From NCBI GenBank assembly GCA_037176905.1, contig JBBBWG010033341.1, positions 8,990-39,959 on the forward strand: 30,970 nucleotides of DNA, in the 5' to 3' direction. Shown piece after piece: positions 1 through 10,500 of this stretch; the first letter of the stretch is position 1; each line of letters opens with the position of its first letter. The position numbers were made by a program, and so were the translations under genes. The notes under the pieces were generated by a model. That model saw nothing but the letters and a program-made list of their open reading frames with translations, searched no databases and was not told where the DNA came from. This stretch comes from Azolla pinnata (Eukaryota; Streptophyta; Polypodiopsida; Salviniales; Salviniaceae).

Positions 1-806
1 CTTCTGCTTCTGCTTCTGCTTCTGCTTCTTGTTGCCCCTCGAGCAAACGGAAGGGAGAACAGAAAGAAATGCACAGACTCGGACCTTGCGCCAGAAGAAA
101 CAATGGCGACGCTCGCGGGACCAGGAAACCCTAGCTAGCTTGGGCTTCTGAGGAAGGAAAGCGAGGGCGAAGCGGAGGGGGGAAGGAATCGGGAGATGGA
201 GATCGGAAGGCAAGAATCAATGGGGTCGGCCAGCGATGGCGCAAGAGGAGAAAGAGCAGAAGAAAAACACAGAGAGAGAGAGAGAGAGATGGAAGGAGAC
301 GATGAGAAGAGAAAGGAAGGAAAAGGAAAAGGAGGAGGAAAAGAGGGCGCACTCTCGCTGCTCATTCCTTTGCTGCTGCTTCTGATTCTTCTTCTGCTTC
401 AATCGTCTGCTTCTGATTCTTCCTTCTGCTTCAATCATCTGCTTCTGATTCTTCCTTCTGCTTCTGATTCTTCCCTGCACAGAGAGAAGAGAGAAAACGC
501 CCTGTGTTTTCAAGCCCCACTGCATTGGCTATGGAGAAAACCCTAAACCCTAAATCCCTAAACCCTAAAACGCTGTGTGTTTTCAAGCTCCACTGCATTG
601 GCTATGGACAAAACCCTAAACCCTAAAACGCTCTGCGTTTTCAAGCTCCACTGCATTGGCTTCCAAAAACGCCTGCACTGCCGCAGCAGCACCCTTTCCG
701 CCATAGCCAGAGAGCTGCCAAAGCTGCAGCCTGAGATTTGTCTTGGGATCGAAGAAATCTCTGAGATCATCACCAGCACCAGCACCATCACTAATACTAT
801 CACCAT

Positions 807-838
<32 letters not shown>

Positions 839-1506
839 GCAGACATTTTTCATCAAATCCACGCAGTTAGAGCTCCGATCCTTTGCTTGGTCCTGTGCTT
901 TGCGAGACTTTTCCGATCGATCTCTCCATCGATCGAGATCGATCGATCGATTGATCGACTCCCGAATCGGCCTATACATACAGAATCGCAGCGCACCCGA
1001 TGTACGGAATCGGAGCGTTCCGAAATCATTCGTTTCAGCCCTTGCAATGCTGTCGCCAGATCGATCTGATTTCCTGCAAGCGCCCCTTCCATTGAAAGAA
1101 GGTTGTGGAATGGATTTCCCCCTCCTGCGTCTCCCCCCTCCCCCTTTCCTTCTGATGCGCGCTCCTCATATTTCTTTCATGCGCTCCTCCATCCACCTTT
1201 CTTCTTTCTTTCTGCATGGAACGGAACAGAGACGCTGGCTATGGATCTTTCCCTTCTTCTCTCTTCTTCTTCTGCTTCTTCGTCTTCCTCGTCTTCTTCT
1301 TCCTCTTCCTCTTCTTCAGAATGCGTACGGGAAGAAGCAAGATTTCGATGACACGTAGAAATCGTCTGCAATGGCATCCTCCTCCTCCTCCTCCTCCTCC
1401 TGATTGCCTGATGCTTCTGCACGTAAAGCAAGGATTCATGGCGCTGCACGCAGGGTTCACCTACTCTGCTGCTGCATTTCCATCTCGATCCTTCACAAGA
1501 GATGGC
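1..1506. repeat. Gene-poor low-complexity region at window start
   Basis: No gene is supported here. Bases 1-30 are a CTTCTG hexamer repeat. A 32-33-bp pyrimidine-rich repeat (core CTTCTGCTTCAATC) occurs at about 378-473. A CAG/CAT trinucleotide tract lies at 800-842, a GATCGATC cluster at about 915-960, TTC/TCC-rich DNA at 1254-1318 and (CCT)n at 1376-1401. The open frames crossing this part translate to Ser-, Leu- or Glu-rich low-complexity peptides that follow the repeats, and they are open on both strands, so I treat them as non-coding. A telo-box-like AAACCCTAG at about 127-135 follows an ATG that reaches a stop after 11 codons, which could be leader sequence of an unseen transcript. Confidence 0.7.
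494..672. repeat. Tandem repeat of a 43-bp unit alternating with CCCTAAA blocks
   Basis: Three copies of a roughly 43-bp unit start near 494, 567 and 625. Each begins AAAACGC, contains TTTTCAAGC and then CCACTGCATTGGCT. Copies one and two are followed by short CCCTAAA blocks (4 and 2 units). Copy three loses similarity at its end (TTCCAAAAACGCC). The arrangement is a telomere-like motif dispersed inside a satellite-like unit, not a chromosome end. Confidence 0.85.
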
Positions 1507-1770
1507 CCTCGCTTCTCTGCGCAAATGTGGGTATCGATCGAACCACTTCCCTGTGCAAATGTGGTCTCAATCGAACCGCTTCTCCGTGCAAATGCGGTAT
1601 CAAATCAACCGCTTCTCTGTGCTAATGTGGTAACAGATTCCATCATCTCTCCGTGCAAATCTGGTATTCAATCGAACCATTTCTCTCCGTGCAAATGTGG
1701 GTATCAATCAACCACTTCTCCGTGCAAATGTGGTATCAATCCACATCATTTCTCTGTGCAAATGTGGGCA
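1507..1770. repeat. Minisatellite, 8 copies of a ~34-bp unit
   Basis: The core GTGCAAATGTGGTATCAAT recurs with its GCAAATGTGG anchor at 1521, 1555, 1588, 1621, 1655, 1691, 1724 and 1758, giving periods of 34, 33, 33, 34, 36, 33 and 34. Copies differ at several positions, so the array is old or degenerating. The plus strand stays open through it because most units are 33-34 bp without stops, but the translated peptide (repeats like SPCKCG and FSVQMW in changing frames) does not keep one frame and is not a convincing protein. Confidence 0.9.
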
Positions 1771-2832
1771 TCCTTCCATTCATTCCACAGTCCTTGACTC
1801 AGCACAGCATCTGTTCCTGTCAATCCACCCAAACCCACTGCCAGGGAATCAGATCATTTTCAGCATAGAAGCAACAGGATGATGATGATGATGATGATGA
1901 TGATACATGGCCGCTGTGAGTCCGTTCATCAACCAACTCCCGTAACTCTATCGAGCCGACTCTCATCGCTCCAAAGCCCATTTCTCAGAAGAAGCTGAGC
2001 TTTTCAACCGAATCTGGCGGAACAAAGGAACCCAACATTTCTCTTCAAACTGATTCAAACCAACTGCACCCCAACAGCATGTGATAAAAGAGCATCGACC
2101 TACATAGGGCCGATGCAAAATCCCATTCCAGAAGAAACAGAGCTTCCAAATCACCACTGTGCGCTGTTTTGCGGGCCAAAGATGTTTTCTTTACATGACA
2201 GGAAACAGTAAAAGCCCGTGACTTTGACAGTGAAGTGGTTCCAGGATTATGATGAAAACCTCTCAGGATATACACAACACAATCCCATACCCTCTTTCTT
2301 GGCAGAAAAGCCTGATGCAGAAGTAGCATCTTCCGATCGGCATATCCCTCCCCTCTATGCATCAAAATTTGGCCACAATTCAGCTGTTTTCAGCTCTGTT
2401 TCTTGCTTGCCCAAATCACTATGTCCTTCATAGCATACGTAGTCTTCATCGCTTTTGATGCTCATGGCATTCTCGTTTTACAGCAGCCCACTTAAAAGAG
2501 GATATAATTCTCTGCTCATGATCGATCGATCGATCGATTCCGGAGTCCATTTCTTAATTAATCTCTTCCATTTCTAGTATTAATCGGTTCCTTCTTATCA
2601 ACCACGGGCTCACCTGAAATATATATTATGTAAGGGCTACTACAACTACAAGCATCAGATCATTAAACAATCCATACATACACCTCGCATGACAGCATTA
2701 CATGTTCATGCATTGCAGCACCAAGGTCATGACTCTTCCCAATTTCGAGCTTTGGCTCCAGTGGAGCCTTCATTACAAAAACCTCGCTCTTCGTCTGCTC
2801 TCAGTTCGCTGTAGTCCCATCATTCCCTCTTA
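1771..2832. other. Intergenic stretch without a supported gene
   Basis: It holds a (GAT)n tract at about 1879-1902 and a GATCGATC run at about 2521-2540. I see no exon-like segments with flanking splice sites or recognisable protein similarity on either strand. Confidence 0.5.
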
Positions 2833-3118
2833 CTAACCTGCAGTATCTTTTCTCGCTTCAGCAGTAATGAGGGGATCATTACATTCGGTCGATTCAGTGA
2901 TAACCAACCTGAAGCTACCATCGATTGTTGCAATTGACAGCACTTGATTTGATGCAAAGCCTCTAATGCACTACAAACAAACCGAAACAAGCACGTCTCT
3001 AGCAGGCCTGAATGTATGAGCAATACTAACAAAAGAAATATATGAGAGAAACTCTCCATACCGTACCCAAATCGCTCTCGAGAATCTGTTGTCTTGTCAG
3101 GCACGGCTCTTCGCCCAT
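2833..3118 (-). CDS. Doubtful two-exon small gene (64 aa), or untranslated 3' sequence of PWP1
   Basis: I do not recognise a family. On the minus strand, exon 1 would be 3118-3062 (MGEEPCLTRQQILESDLGT), then a 91-base intron with donor ACG|GTATGG and acceptor TTTGTTTGTAG|TGC, then exon 2 at 2970-2833 (begins CIRGFASNQVLSIATIDG, ends KDTAG, stop TAG). The joined frame is open and its composition looks protein-like. The intron length matches those of the neighbouring PWP1 gene. Against it, the segment lies only 420 bases downstream of the PWP1 stop on the same strand, so it may simply be PWP1 3' untranslated sequence or an alternative 3' exon, and the start codon is chosen only because it is the first in-frame ATG. 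Confidence 0.2.
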
Positions 3119-3538
3119 TCCAGCTTTCGGATGAATTGCTGGTCAAATTACCTCGTTTTATTAGAAGAACACACCCCTCCTGGATGTTATATTTTTACTG
3201 CCTCCAAACCCATCACCAAATTCAATACTCAGCTCTGCATCAACTTTATTCATCCGTTATATACCATTGACCTGATAGAAGAAGCCTCTCTTGTCTATTA
3301 TTCCAAAGCTCAGAAGACTATCCAACAAAATTCCTTTTCAACTTTTAGGTCTTTCCAAAACTACGACTCAGCTAGGATTGTAGAGATATGATCAGTTATA
3401 ATTGAACACAAAATTAGACCTCGGATTGTACACTCAAAAATGTCTTCAGGAAAATTGCTGTTTCATACAACCAAGAAATTCCCAAAAGTGGAGAAAAGGA
3501 ATTGCAAAACTGTTACAATAAGAATCCGCACTCTAAGA
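3119..3538. other. PWP1 downstream region
   Basis: This stretch downstream of the PWP1 stop (minus strand) probably includes its 3' untranslated region. TTTATT at about 3245-3250 reads AATAAA on the minus strand and is a possible polyadenylation signal about 290 bases beyond the stop. No independent gene is supported. Confidence 0.4.
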
Positions 3539-6500
3539 TCAGGAATCCTCTGATCTTGGAGGAGGTTTTCTCGATGCATACATGCCAAACCGCTTTGCTA
3601 CTTCACCTTCTGAGAGTGTATCCCAAACCTACAATAAACAACATTTACCGGCATCAAATGGTGTGCACACAATCATATCGTTTCAAACTCGGGAAATGAA
3701 AGACATCAACAGCGAATTACTGACACTCAAATTTCCTTTGGAACCACCAATGGCAAGCAAAAAGGGCGAATCTTTGCAGAAAGCTGAAGTAAAAACTGCA
3801 CCCTGGAAAAAATAGCAAAAAAAACAGACTTACATATAGCATATTCATTTTTTCCACAGAGAGCCAAAAGAACAAGTCAAGGCATATACCACTTTAGGAT
3901 TTTTAGAACAAACACAGGTAGGCTTGTTATCTTTTATATCCCATAATTTCACCTACAAACACAAACAGCAAAATACTTCTGAAAAAAGATCTGAAAAATA
4001 CTTCATACAAGAATTATCATATACCCAGTTGGATTTACCATCTTATCTGTAGAGCCTGTGGCCAACATCTGCACGGTAGGAACATATGAAGTCACTTTAA
4101 ATTTCGACATTGATTTACAGAAAGGAAATCCAACCAAATAATAAACAATCCCTCTTACATGAGGAACAGTTGTATTATATGACACGGTGCACACTGCCTT
4201 GTCATGTGCATGTATCATAAATACAGGCTTGTTCTTGCCAGGCGCGCTTGATGCTGACGTTTGTGCTACAAATCTTACATCATATCCGCAAACTGTACCA
4301 TCTTCCAAACTCACCTAGTGTTTCAACAAGATAATTATGATCACAATCGAAAGCTTTAATTAGAGATTGAATATCCATTCGACAGGTATCATCTGCCACA
4401 TTCTGTCCAGGGCTAATAGATGTGCGCACAAGAACAAAGGAAAGCAAGAAAATGGGGTAAAATACACCAGAGTATTACTAGCTTTGATGTCTGCAGATTA
4501 GCTATCCAAATTTTACTACAAGGATAACAACATCAACATATTGCTTACTCCAGATTAGATATAGTCACTGATTACGACACCTAAGGAGGTTACCACATCT
4601 GAATCTCACAATTTCCCCAGATCATTAAACCTAAACGAAATGAAACCATCTGAGCTTAAAAATCTCCACAATCCTTCTAGGCAGAATGTGTGTGCTTGTC
4701 AAAGGACAGATCTGTATTTCAGGGGCACAGAAAAGAGAATTCTTTTAGCGAACTTACCACGAAGGAATGAGATGTGTGTGGATCCCATGCGATGCATTCC
4801 ACATCTGCAGAAACGTTCCATCTGGCAACTTGGTTTGTTGGATCTCGCATGTCCATCTGAAGGAGGATGCACCGGAATCATCAAAGAAATATGAATCAAG
4901 AACAAAAGTAGCATATGAGAACATACCAACACAACACTATGGTCGAAAGATCCACTGAGCAAAACAGTGTGTTCATGCATATTCCACGCCACAGCTTGAA
5001 CCTAAATGGCAATAATACAGGTTCAAGAACGTAAAAAAGGTGTTAATATAACAAGAAATAGAGACCTATTGTAGTCTCTGTGCAACTCTTGTGTCTACGG
5101 AATTTCAAGAGAATGTTGACCATTTGATTCTTAAAACCTTCCAAGACAATGCCTATATCAGTACAGAAATTCCGTATACTGAAGTTATACTGAAATTTAA
5201 CCTTATCAGAATGACATGTGATTGTATGCTCGCACTTTTGAGTCACAATATCCCATATCTTGATAGAAGTATCTGCACTTGCGCTTGCCAAGACATTCCT
5301 GCAATGTGAAAACTCTAACTAATGCCAAATTCCCCAGAAACAAGAATCACCTCCCAATCAGAGAGAAAGAAGCATACTTACCTGTATTCATTATTCCATG
5401 CTAAACCAAGAACAGCATCTGAATGGCTGCCCTCCCGCAACTTTGGTGCCTAATCAAATCCAGTAAGTATGTGAAACAGAATCAAATTTGTTACAAAAAA
5501 GAGCATGACGTTGAATAGCAGTGTCACGGTTCCAGCAACTGGGAAAAAGCATCTAGGAACTCATCAAAATCTAGAATACGGGCAATAATCTCTATAACTA
5601 AGTATTTAAGTTCAGCAACTTGTCCAGCAGGTTAATAATGACCATTCAATACACCAATATTGACAATCCTGCAAGCATACTGCTTCCTAAACATTATTCT
5701 TCATAAGTCTCTTCCATCGAAACAGAAAAACTCAACCGATCAATTGATTGTACATTAGACCATTTCGTACCATGAATCATGGAAACTAGTAGTGAAGACA
5801 GTCCTACATGAATTACTGAATCTATGAACTATTTTAAATTCCCCTTGGATTGTTGTACCCATGAGCTAAGAAAGCGGTACATTTCAGTCATCTTAATACT
5901 CAAATGCACATTAATATAAGGAGTTTATTAATTGATGAAACAAACCTTGCTCTTTTTTTTCTTCCCTTTGATTTTCTTTGTTGAAGGTTCTTTATATCCC
6001 CCCAAAACAGCAACTGGCTCCACAGCATCCAACTGCCAAGAGAACAATTACCAGAGAACTACTTAAGCAAGATGCATATAAAAGATAGATAGGTCTCTTT
6101 CTCTGTGGTGCAGGGGGAAAAACATTTAATATGCTTTAATATGTTCTTTGAACATACTTTAAAATACTTGTAGAATCATAATCCTCAAGCCTGACATTGA
6201 GTCTCTAGACTTTAATGGAAAAAATGATTAAAAGAACATATATATGTGAAGAACTTACGTACTATGTCAAGGTCCCATATTTCAATATTTGGTTGCATGG
6301 TACCTACAGCTACATAGTTACCTGTACATAAGGAGATTTATGATCAGGATTCAGCATTTTTACTCCCAAAATAGAAGAGACTAGAAAAGAAAGGATCTCA
6401 CCCTTCTCTCCTCCATTTGGATTACAATCGAGCCATGCTACAGTCAATGGAAATGCCGGTAACATTATGTCATGATGCACATACACGTTTTCGATTCCAT

Positions 6501-8407
6501 CTTCCGATTTATCTTCATAAACCCACATCTAGAACCAGATTTACAAAGCCTTAATATTCATAAATATATAGGTGTGTGTCGTTAAAAGATTTGCTTATAG
6601 AGACACACCTCAAGGTGGCTGACATCATCCTCATTTCGGGCAGTCAACAAGACTAGATCTGTCGGATGTATCGTCATATCCTCGATGTCCTCCTCATCTT
6701 CACTCTGCAATGCACTCAACATTGGTATTTTATATTTCTTTAGGTCATGTGTGTGTTTCTAGGCCAAATTGAGCAATGTCTAGAATTAACTCAAATACTA
6801 CTAAAATACAGAGACTGTCTAGCTTTAATGTTAATGACAATATGAAAATTGTAGAGAAATGATACCTAAAATCATATATTCTATTTTGTGATCACACTTT
6901 CACAATGTGTGGCTTCTGCAATGCAAACTATTGAATAAGATAATGCAATTGACATATCACGACAATAACGGAAGAGAATTTCTTATATGCCAATAAACTT
7001 TCAACTCATAAACCAGGTGAACGTTGAACAGAACTCTTAGGTACGCAAAAGAAACTTCCAAAAAGAATCTAAAGCATGAGAACCACAAGTACTTTTTTTT
7101 TTTACTATCTATGCAATTAAAAGAAAGATTAATGTTTCATTACATCCTTGTTTGTGAGATAAGGATCGAGATCATTGCTTCCATAGTAAGCTCCACCAAG
7201 TCCTCCACTACCAAATAATTCAACATCTGCAAGCATAACCAAATATCATATTAATCAATAATAGCTAGAAAAACATCTATTCACAATTAAAAATACACAG
7301 GTAAATTTACTTTCATCCTCGTTATCATAGTTATCCATATCCAGCTCTGCAAGACCGGCAGCAAGACCATCTAGCCGTGCATCAGCTTGTGCCTTTCCTC
7401 CAAGTGCACGTGCAGCAGCTAATGCAGTCGACACAGCATTCTGCTCTTCCGCCACCATGGATTCATCTCCACTGGATTAACACATTGGAACTTTCATCAT
7501 CAGGATCCAAATAGAATCAGACACCAGAAAAAGCATTGCAACCAAACCTTAAGTGAAGTTACAGAAATAAGAAGATATAACTACTTACGCTCAAAAAGAC
7601 TTACCTCTAAGGTCCTGAAAGAATTGTTTTTACTACTAATAATATCACCCCACGAAATAATTTTAATTGTACATTCATATAGATTTGTCAGAAAGTAAAT
7701 ACTAACTTATATTATAGGAATTTAAGCTCACGAGGCCAAGCCATGTTCTCCCGTGTTTCTGCCAATGAATTTCCACATGGATATGATACCAATGTAGAAA
7801 AATTAGCATCGCATGAGCTATCCCAAATCATCACCCAAAGAAGGCGGGATTTCAGCATGAGCTTGGTCAAAATCAAAATCAAATCTTTTATAGAAGAAAT
7901 CAAGCCAATTCACCCACGATATCGTGCCTTCACACTCACAAGATCATCGAAGAAATCAGAATTGATATTTCATCCAGGAAATCAATCCCGATCCACTCAC
8001 GTTATTGAGCATACCACTAACATGATCATGGTCGTGAACAAAATCAACCTATAGCTTTGACCGCAGAAAATATTTAAACTGCCGCGCAAATTTTCGCAAT
8101 GATGATACTTTCTAGGTTTGACCATGCAAAGGATGCTAGGCAAGAAGAAAAATATAAGAACATGCAATGAAACTCGACAAACAAAGTGGATGAATGGGCA
8201 GAGGGCGTACATGGAAGCTAGGTCTGATTTTGCTGCGGTTCGATGTCCGTCTTCGTCGTGCTCCTCCTCCTCCTGCTCCTCCTCCTCCACCACCTCTAGG
8301 TCGTGGCCAAGGATGAGCTCTCGAATCTCTTCAGCCGAGGGAGGTTCGATGGGTTGAGGGACAGGTTTGGCAGCACCGCGAGGGACCCAGCACACGGCAG
8401 CGATCAT
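3539..8407 (-). CDS. PWP1: PWP1: periodic tryptophan protein 1, WD40 ribosome-biogenesis factor (16 exons)
   Basis: Exons on the minus strand: 8407-8211, 7471-7311, 7226-7144, 6704-6609, 6528-6402, 6321-6263, 6032-5946, 5449-5382, 5298-5202, 5001-4927, 4856-4758, 4314-4159, 4068-4039, 3952-3890, 3802-3725 and 3628-3539. All phases close, giving 521 aa, slightly longer than the plant PWP1 proteins I know. The start MIAAVCWVPRGAA is the family N-terminus and is followed by an acidic stretch (EEEEQEEEEHDEDG). Family landmarks in order: LAELDMDNYD (near 110-119), VYVHHD and AWLDCNPNGGEKG (exon 5), IEIWDLDI (exon 6), LASASADTSIKIWD (exon 9), VLLSGSFDHSVVL (exon 10), VSLEDGTVCGYDVR (exon 12), LATGSTDK (exon 13), VKLWDIKD (exon 14), VWDTLSE (exon 16). 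Exon 7 has a Lys-rich insert (KKIKGKKKKSK). PWP1 is a nucleolar WD40 protein needed for 60S subunit maturation in yeast and tied to rRNA transcription in animals. The last donor is AGT|GTCAGT, weaker than the others. Intron 1 is the longest at 739 bases. Confidence 0.95.
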
Positions 8408-8524
8408 CTTCCTCCGTGTTGTCGCCTTTCGTCTTCGTCTTCGTCTTCGTCTTCGTGGCCTTCGCCGCTGCGGCTGCTGCGGATCCTGTGCGAAACCCTA
8501 AAACCCCGCTATACTGCAGACCGT
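8408..8524 (-). promoter_or_regulatory. PWP1 leader/proximal promoter
   Basis: This short region between the PWP1 start codon and the ATGCATGC repeat block holds a CTTCGT hexamer-like repeat at about 8428-8455, a CTGCGG-rich patch and the telo-box. No TATA box is obvious. Confidence 0.4.
8493..8507 (+). promoter_or_regulatory. Telo-box (AAACCCTAA) upstream of PWP1
   Basis: AAACCCTAAAACCCC lies 86-100 bases upstream of the PWP1 start codon, on the strand opposite to the gene. The telo-box AAACCCTAA is an established promoter element of plant ribosomal-protein and ribosome-biogenesis genes, which fits the role of PWP1. A functional role here is inferred from position only. Confidence 0.55.
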
Positions 8525-8710
8525 ATGTATGCATGCATTCATGTGTGCATCCATGCATGCATGCATGCATCCATGTGCGCATGTGTGCATCCATGTATGC
8601 ATGCATGCATTCAGGTTTGTGTATGTGTGTGCGCATGTTTGCATGGATGTATGAATGCATGAATGTATGCATGCCTGCATGCATGCTTGTCTGTATGTCT
8701 TGTATGCATT
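8525..8710. repeat. ATGCATGC / TGCATGTATG low-complexity block
   Basis: Degenerate alternating purine-pyrimidine DNA built from CATGCATG, TGTGCATC and TGTATG. It translates in all frames to Met/His/Ala/Cys peptides, a by-product of the repeat. CATGCA is also the RY element recognised by plant B3 factors such as ABI3, FUS3 and VAL, but here it comes with the repeat. Confidence 0.9.
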
Positions 8711-8864
8711 ACTTGCTAATTCAGAACCACATCCTTACTTGCCTGCGATCGATCTGACCGACCGACCGATCCATCGCAGCCGTTCGTGGCTTGCACTGAT
8801 AAAAAAAACCGGATCGCGAATTGAATCTCGATACAGAAATCAGAATCCGATTCCTAGGGCCTAA

Positions 8865-9220
8865 CAGATATTACAAAGTACGTTTTTAATGCCTGCTGAA
8901 ATCACCAATCACAAATGAATGCCTGGTTTTAAAATTTAACACTCGGTTAATCGATTAACTCCAGATTAATTAGATTGTGGAATTACTAACTTTTGATAAT
9001 CGAATGCAGGAAGGGAATCGATCAGGAATCAATAAAAAGGGGAAATTCTTTAAAGGGAAACTGCCAGAAAACACGTGACAAATATTATACATTACATCTT
9101 AACACCTGCTAAAGCTAACAATTACAACCCTAACGCCTAGTTTTGAAAATTAATGCTCCATTAATCGACTAACACCATATTAATTAGTCTCTAAAATTAC
9201 TAGCTTAAGGGAATCGATCG
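8865..9220. repeat. Diverged tandem duplication (~150 bp, two copies)
   Basis: Copy one (about 8865-9023) and copy two (about 9078-9220) share, in the same order, a segment around CCTGCT-AA, then GCCT-GTTTT-AAA, then TTAATCGA-TAAC, then TTAATTAG, and finally GGGAATCGATC. Identity looks well below that of recent duplicates and there are several indels. Confidence 0.65.
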
Positions 9221-10150
9221 TAAACAGTAGTGAGAAGTGGGAAGCAATTAGTAAACAACAATAGGAGGATTGAGAATCAATGAACATGTGAAGAGATAGA
9301 TTGGATGCGATTAGTAGGAGAAGGATAGAGTCGATTAGTGGGAAGCAATTAGGAAATAGCAGTAGTAATTGATGGAAGAAAATCAAGCAGCGAGAAGCGA
9401 TTAGGAATCAAATCAATTAATGTTATACTAACAGAATTAATTGGGTGTTTATTTTTAGTGGAAGATCATCATCATCACCACCACCACCACCACCACCATC
9501 ACCATCATCATCTACCCATCCACTTGACAATTCATGACACGACTAGCCCGACGTTGCCAAGATCCTCCATCCGTTTGACATGAAATCGCATCTATGTTTA
9601 AAACAGCCGCAACGTTACATCCACTGCTCTGCTGATGAACTCGGGTCTCTAGCAAATAGCTATCACTTCATGACTGCCCCATTTGATTGGGAATGTTTGG
9701 TAGTGACGTCTAACCAGTTTTATCGTCGTAAAAAAGCTACACCATCGATCGATCGATCGGATCGGATCGGATCGATTCGATGCCCCTTTTTCATCACGCC
9801 GCAGCTCACCATTACGACATCCAAGCTCGAAGCTGGAGACACGTGTCGAAACCCAATCTCGCTCCGCCTTGTTGCATCATCAATGATCAAACAAACATAT
9901 CTCAGTGCCAGGCCCACGCTCGGGGCAAGACTGTTCTAGTTGGAGTTAAGGCAACTGCTTCCACCATCAACATAACTGTACGTGTCAATGCATATATTAA
10001 ACACAAGAAGGAAGAAGTGTTTCCGTTGAGTGAAGGGAACGGACAATTAAAGGCTGGTATTTTTACATTTTGGAAGGCTAATACCATCAGCATCCATTCA
10101 GTCTTTCTCGGAAACAGAAGAGAGCTGCAAATTACAACTCTATTTTTTTT

Positions 10151-10500
10151 TTTCAAGCTTGTCAGAGGATTATATAAGGAGCCTTCTTCAAAGACAAAAG
10201 GTAGCTGCAAATCACAAATTGCAGCCCATCTAATACCATCGGTTTTCAAGCTTGCCAAGGAATAAGAAACGGCCTCCTTCATCAAAGACAAAAGATTGCT
10301 GCAAATTACAAATGTTTGCAACCAGCTAACGCCGCCAGTTCTTCGAGCTTGCCAAGGAATAAGAAACAGTTCTTCAAAGACAAAAGATAGTTGGAAAGTT
10401 GCAAACTACAACCAGCGAATACCATCAGTTTTTCAGCTTGCCAAGGAATAAGAAACAGTCATCAAAGACAAAAATAGCTGGAAATTACAAATTACAACCA
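10151..10500. repeat. Tandem repeat, four copies of a ~93-bp unit
   Basis: The landmark AAGCTTGCCAAGGAATAAG (or a variant of it) recurs near 10155, 10248, 10345 and 10434, giving periods of 93, 97 and 89. Each unit then has CAAAGACAAAAG, AGCTGCAAATTACAA and CCA--TAATACCATCAG. A degraded fifth copy may lie at about 10079-10150 (AATACCATCAG ... GAGCTGCAAATTACAA). Confidence 0.85.

Noticed and set aside
1216..1797. 193-codon plus-strand frame including Cys-rich repeats (SPCKCG)
   Set aside because: The frame runs through TTC and CCT tracts and the minisatellite. The repeat unit is 33-36 bp and does not hold one frame, and there is no start context or similarity.
8303..8757. Overlapping open frames upstream of PWP1 with MHACMHAC-type peptides
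   Set aside because: They result from the smaller ATGCATGC block and from the antisense of PWP1 exon 1.
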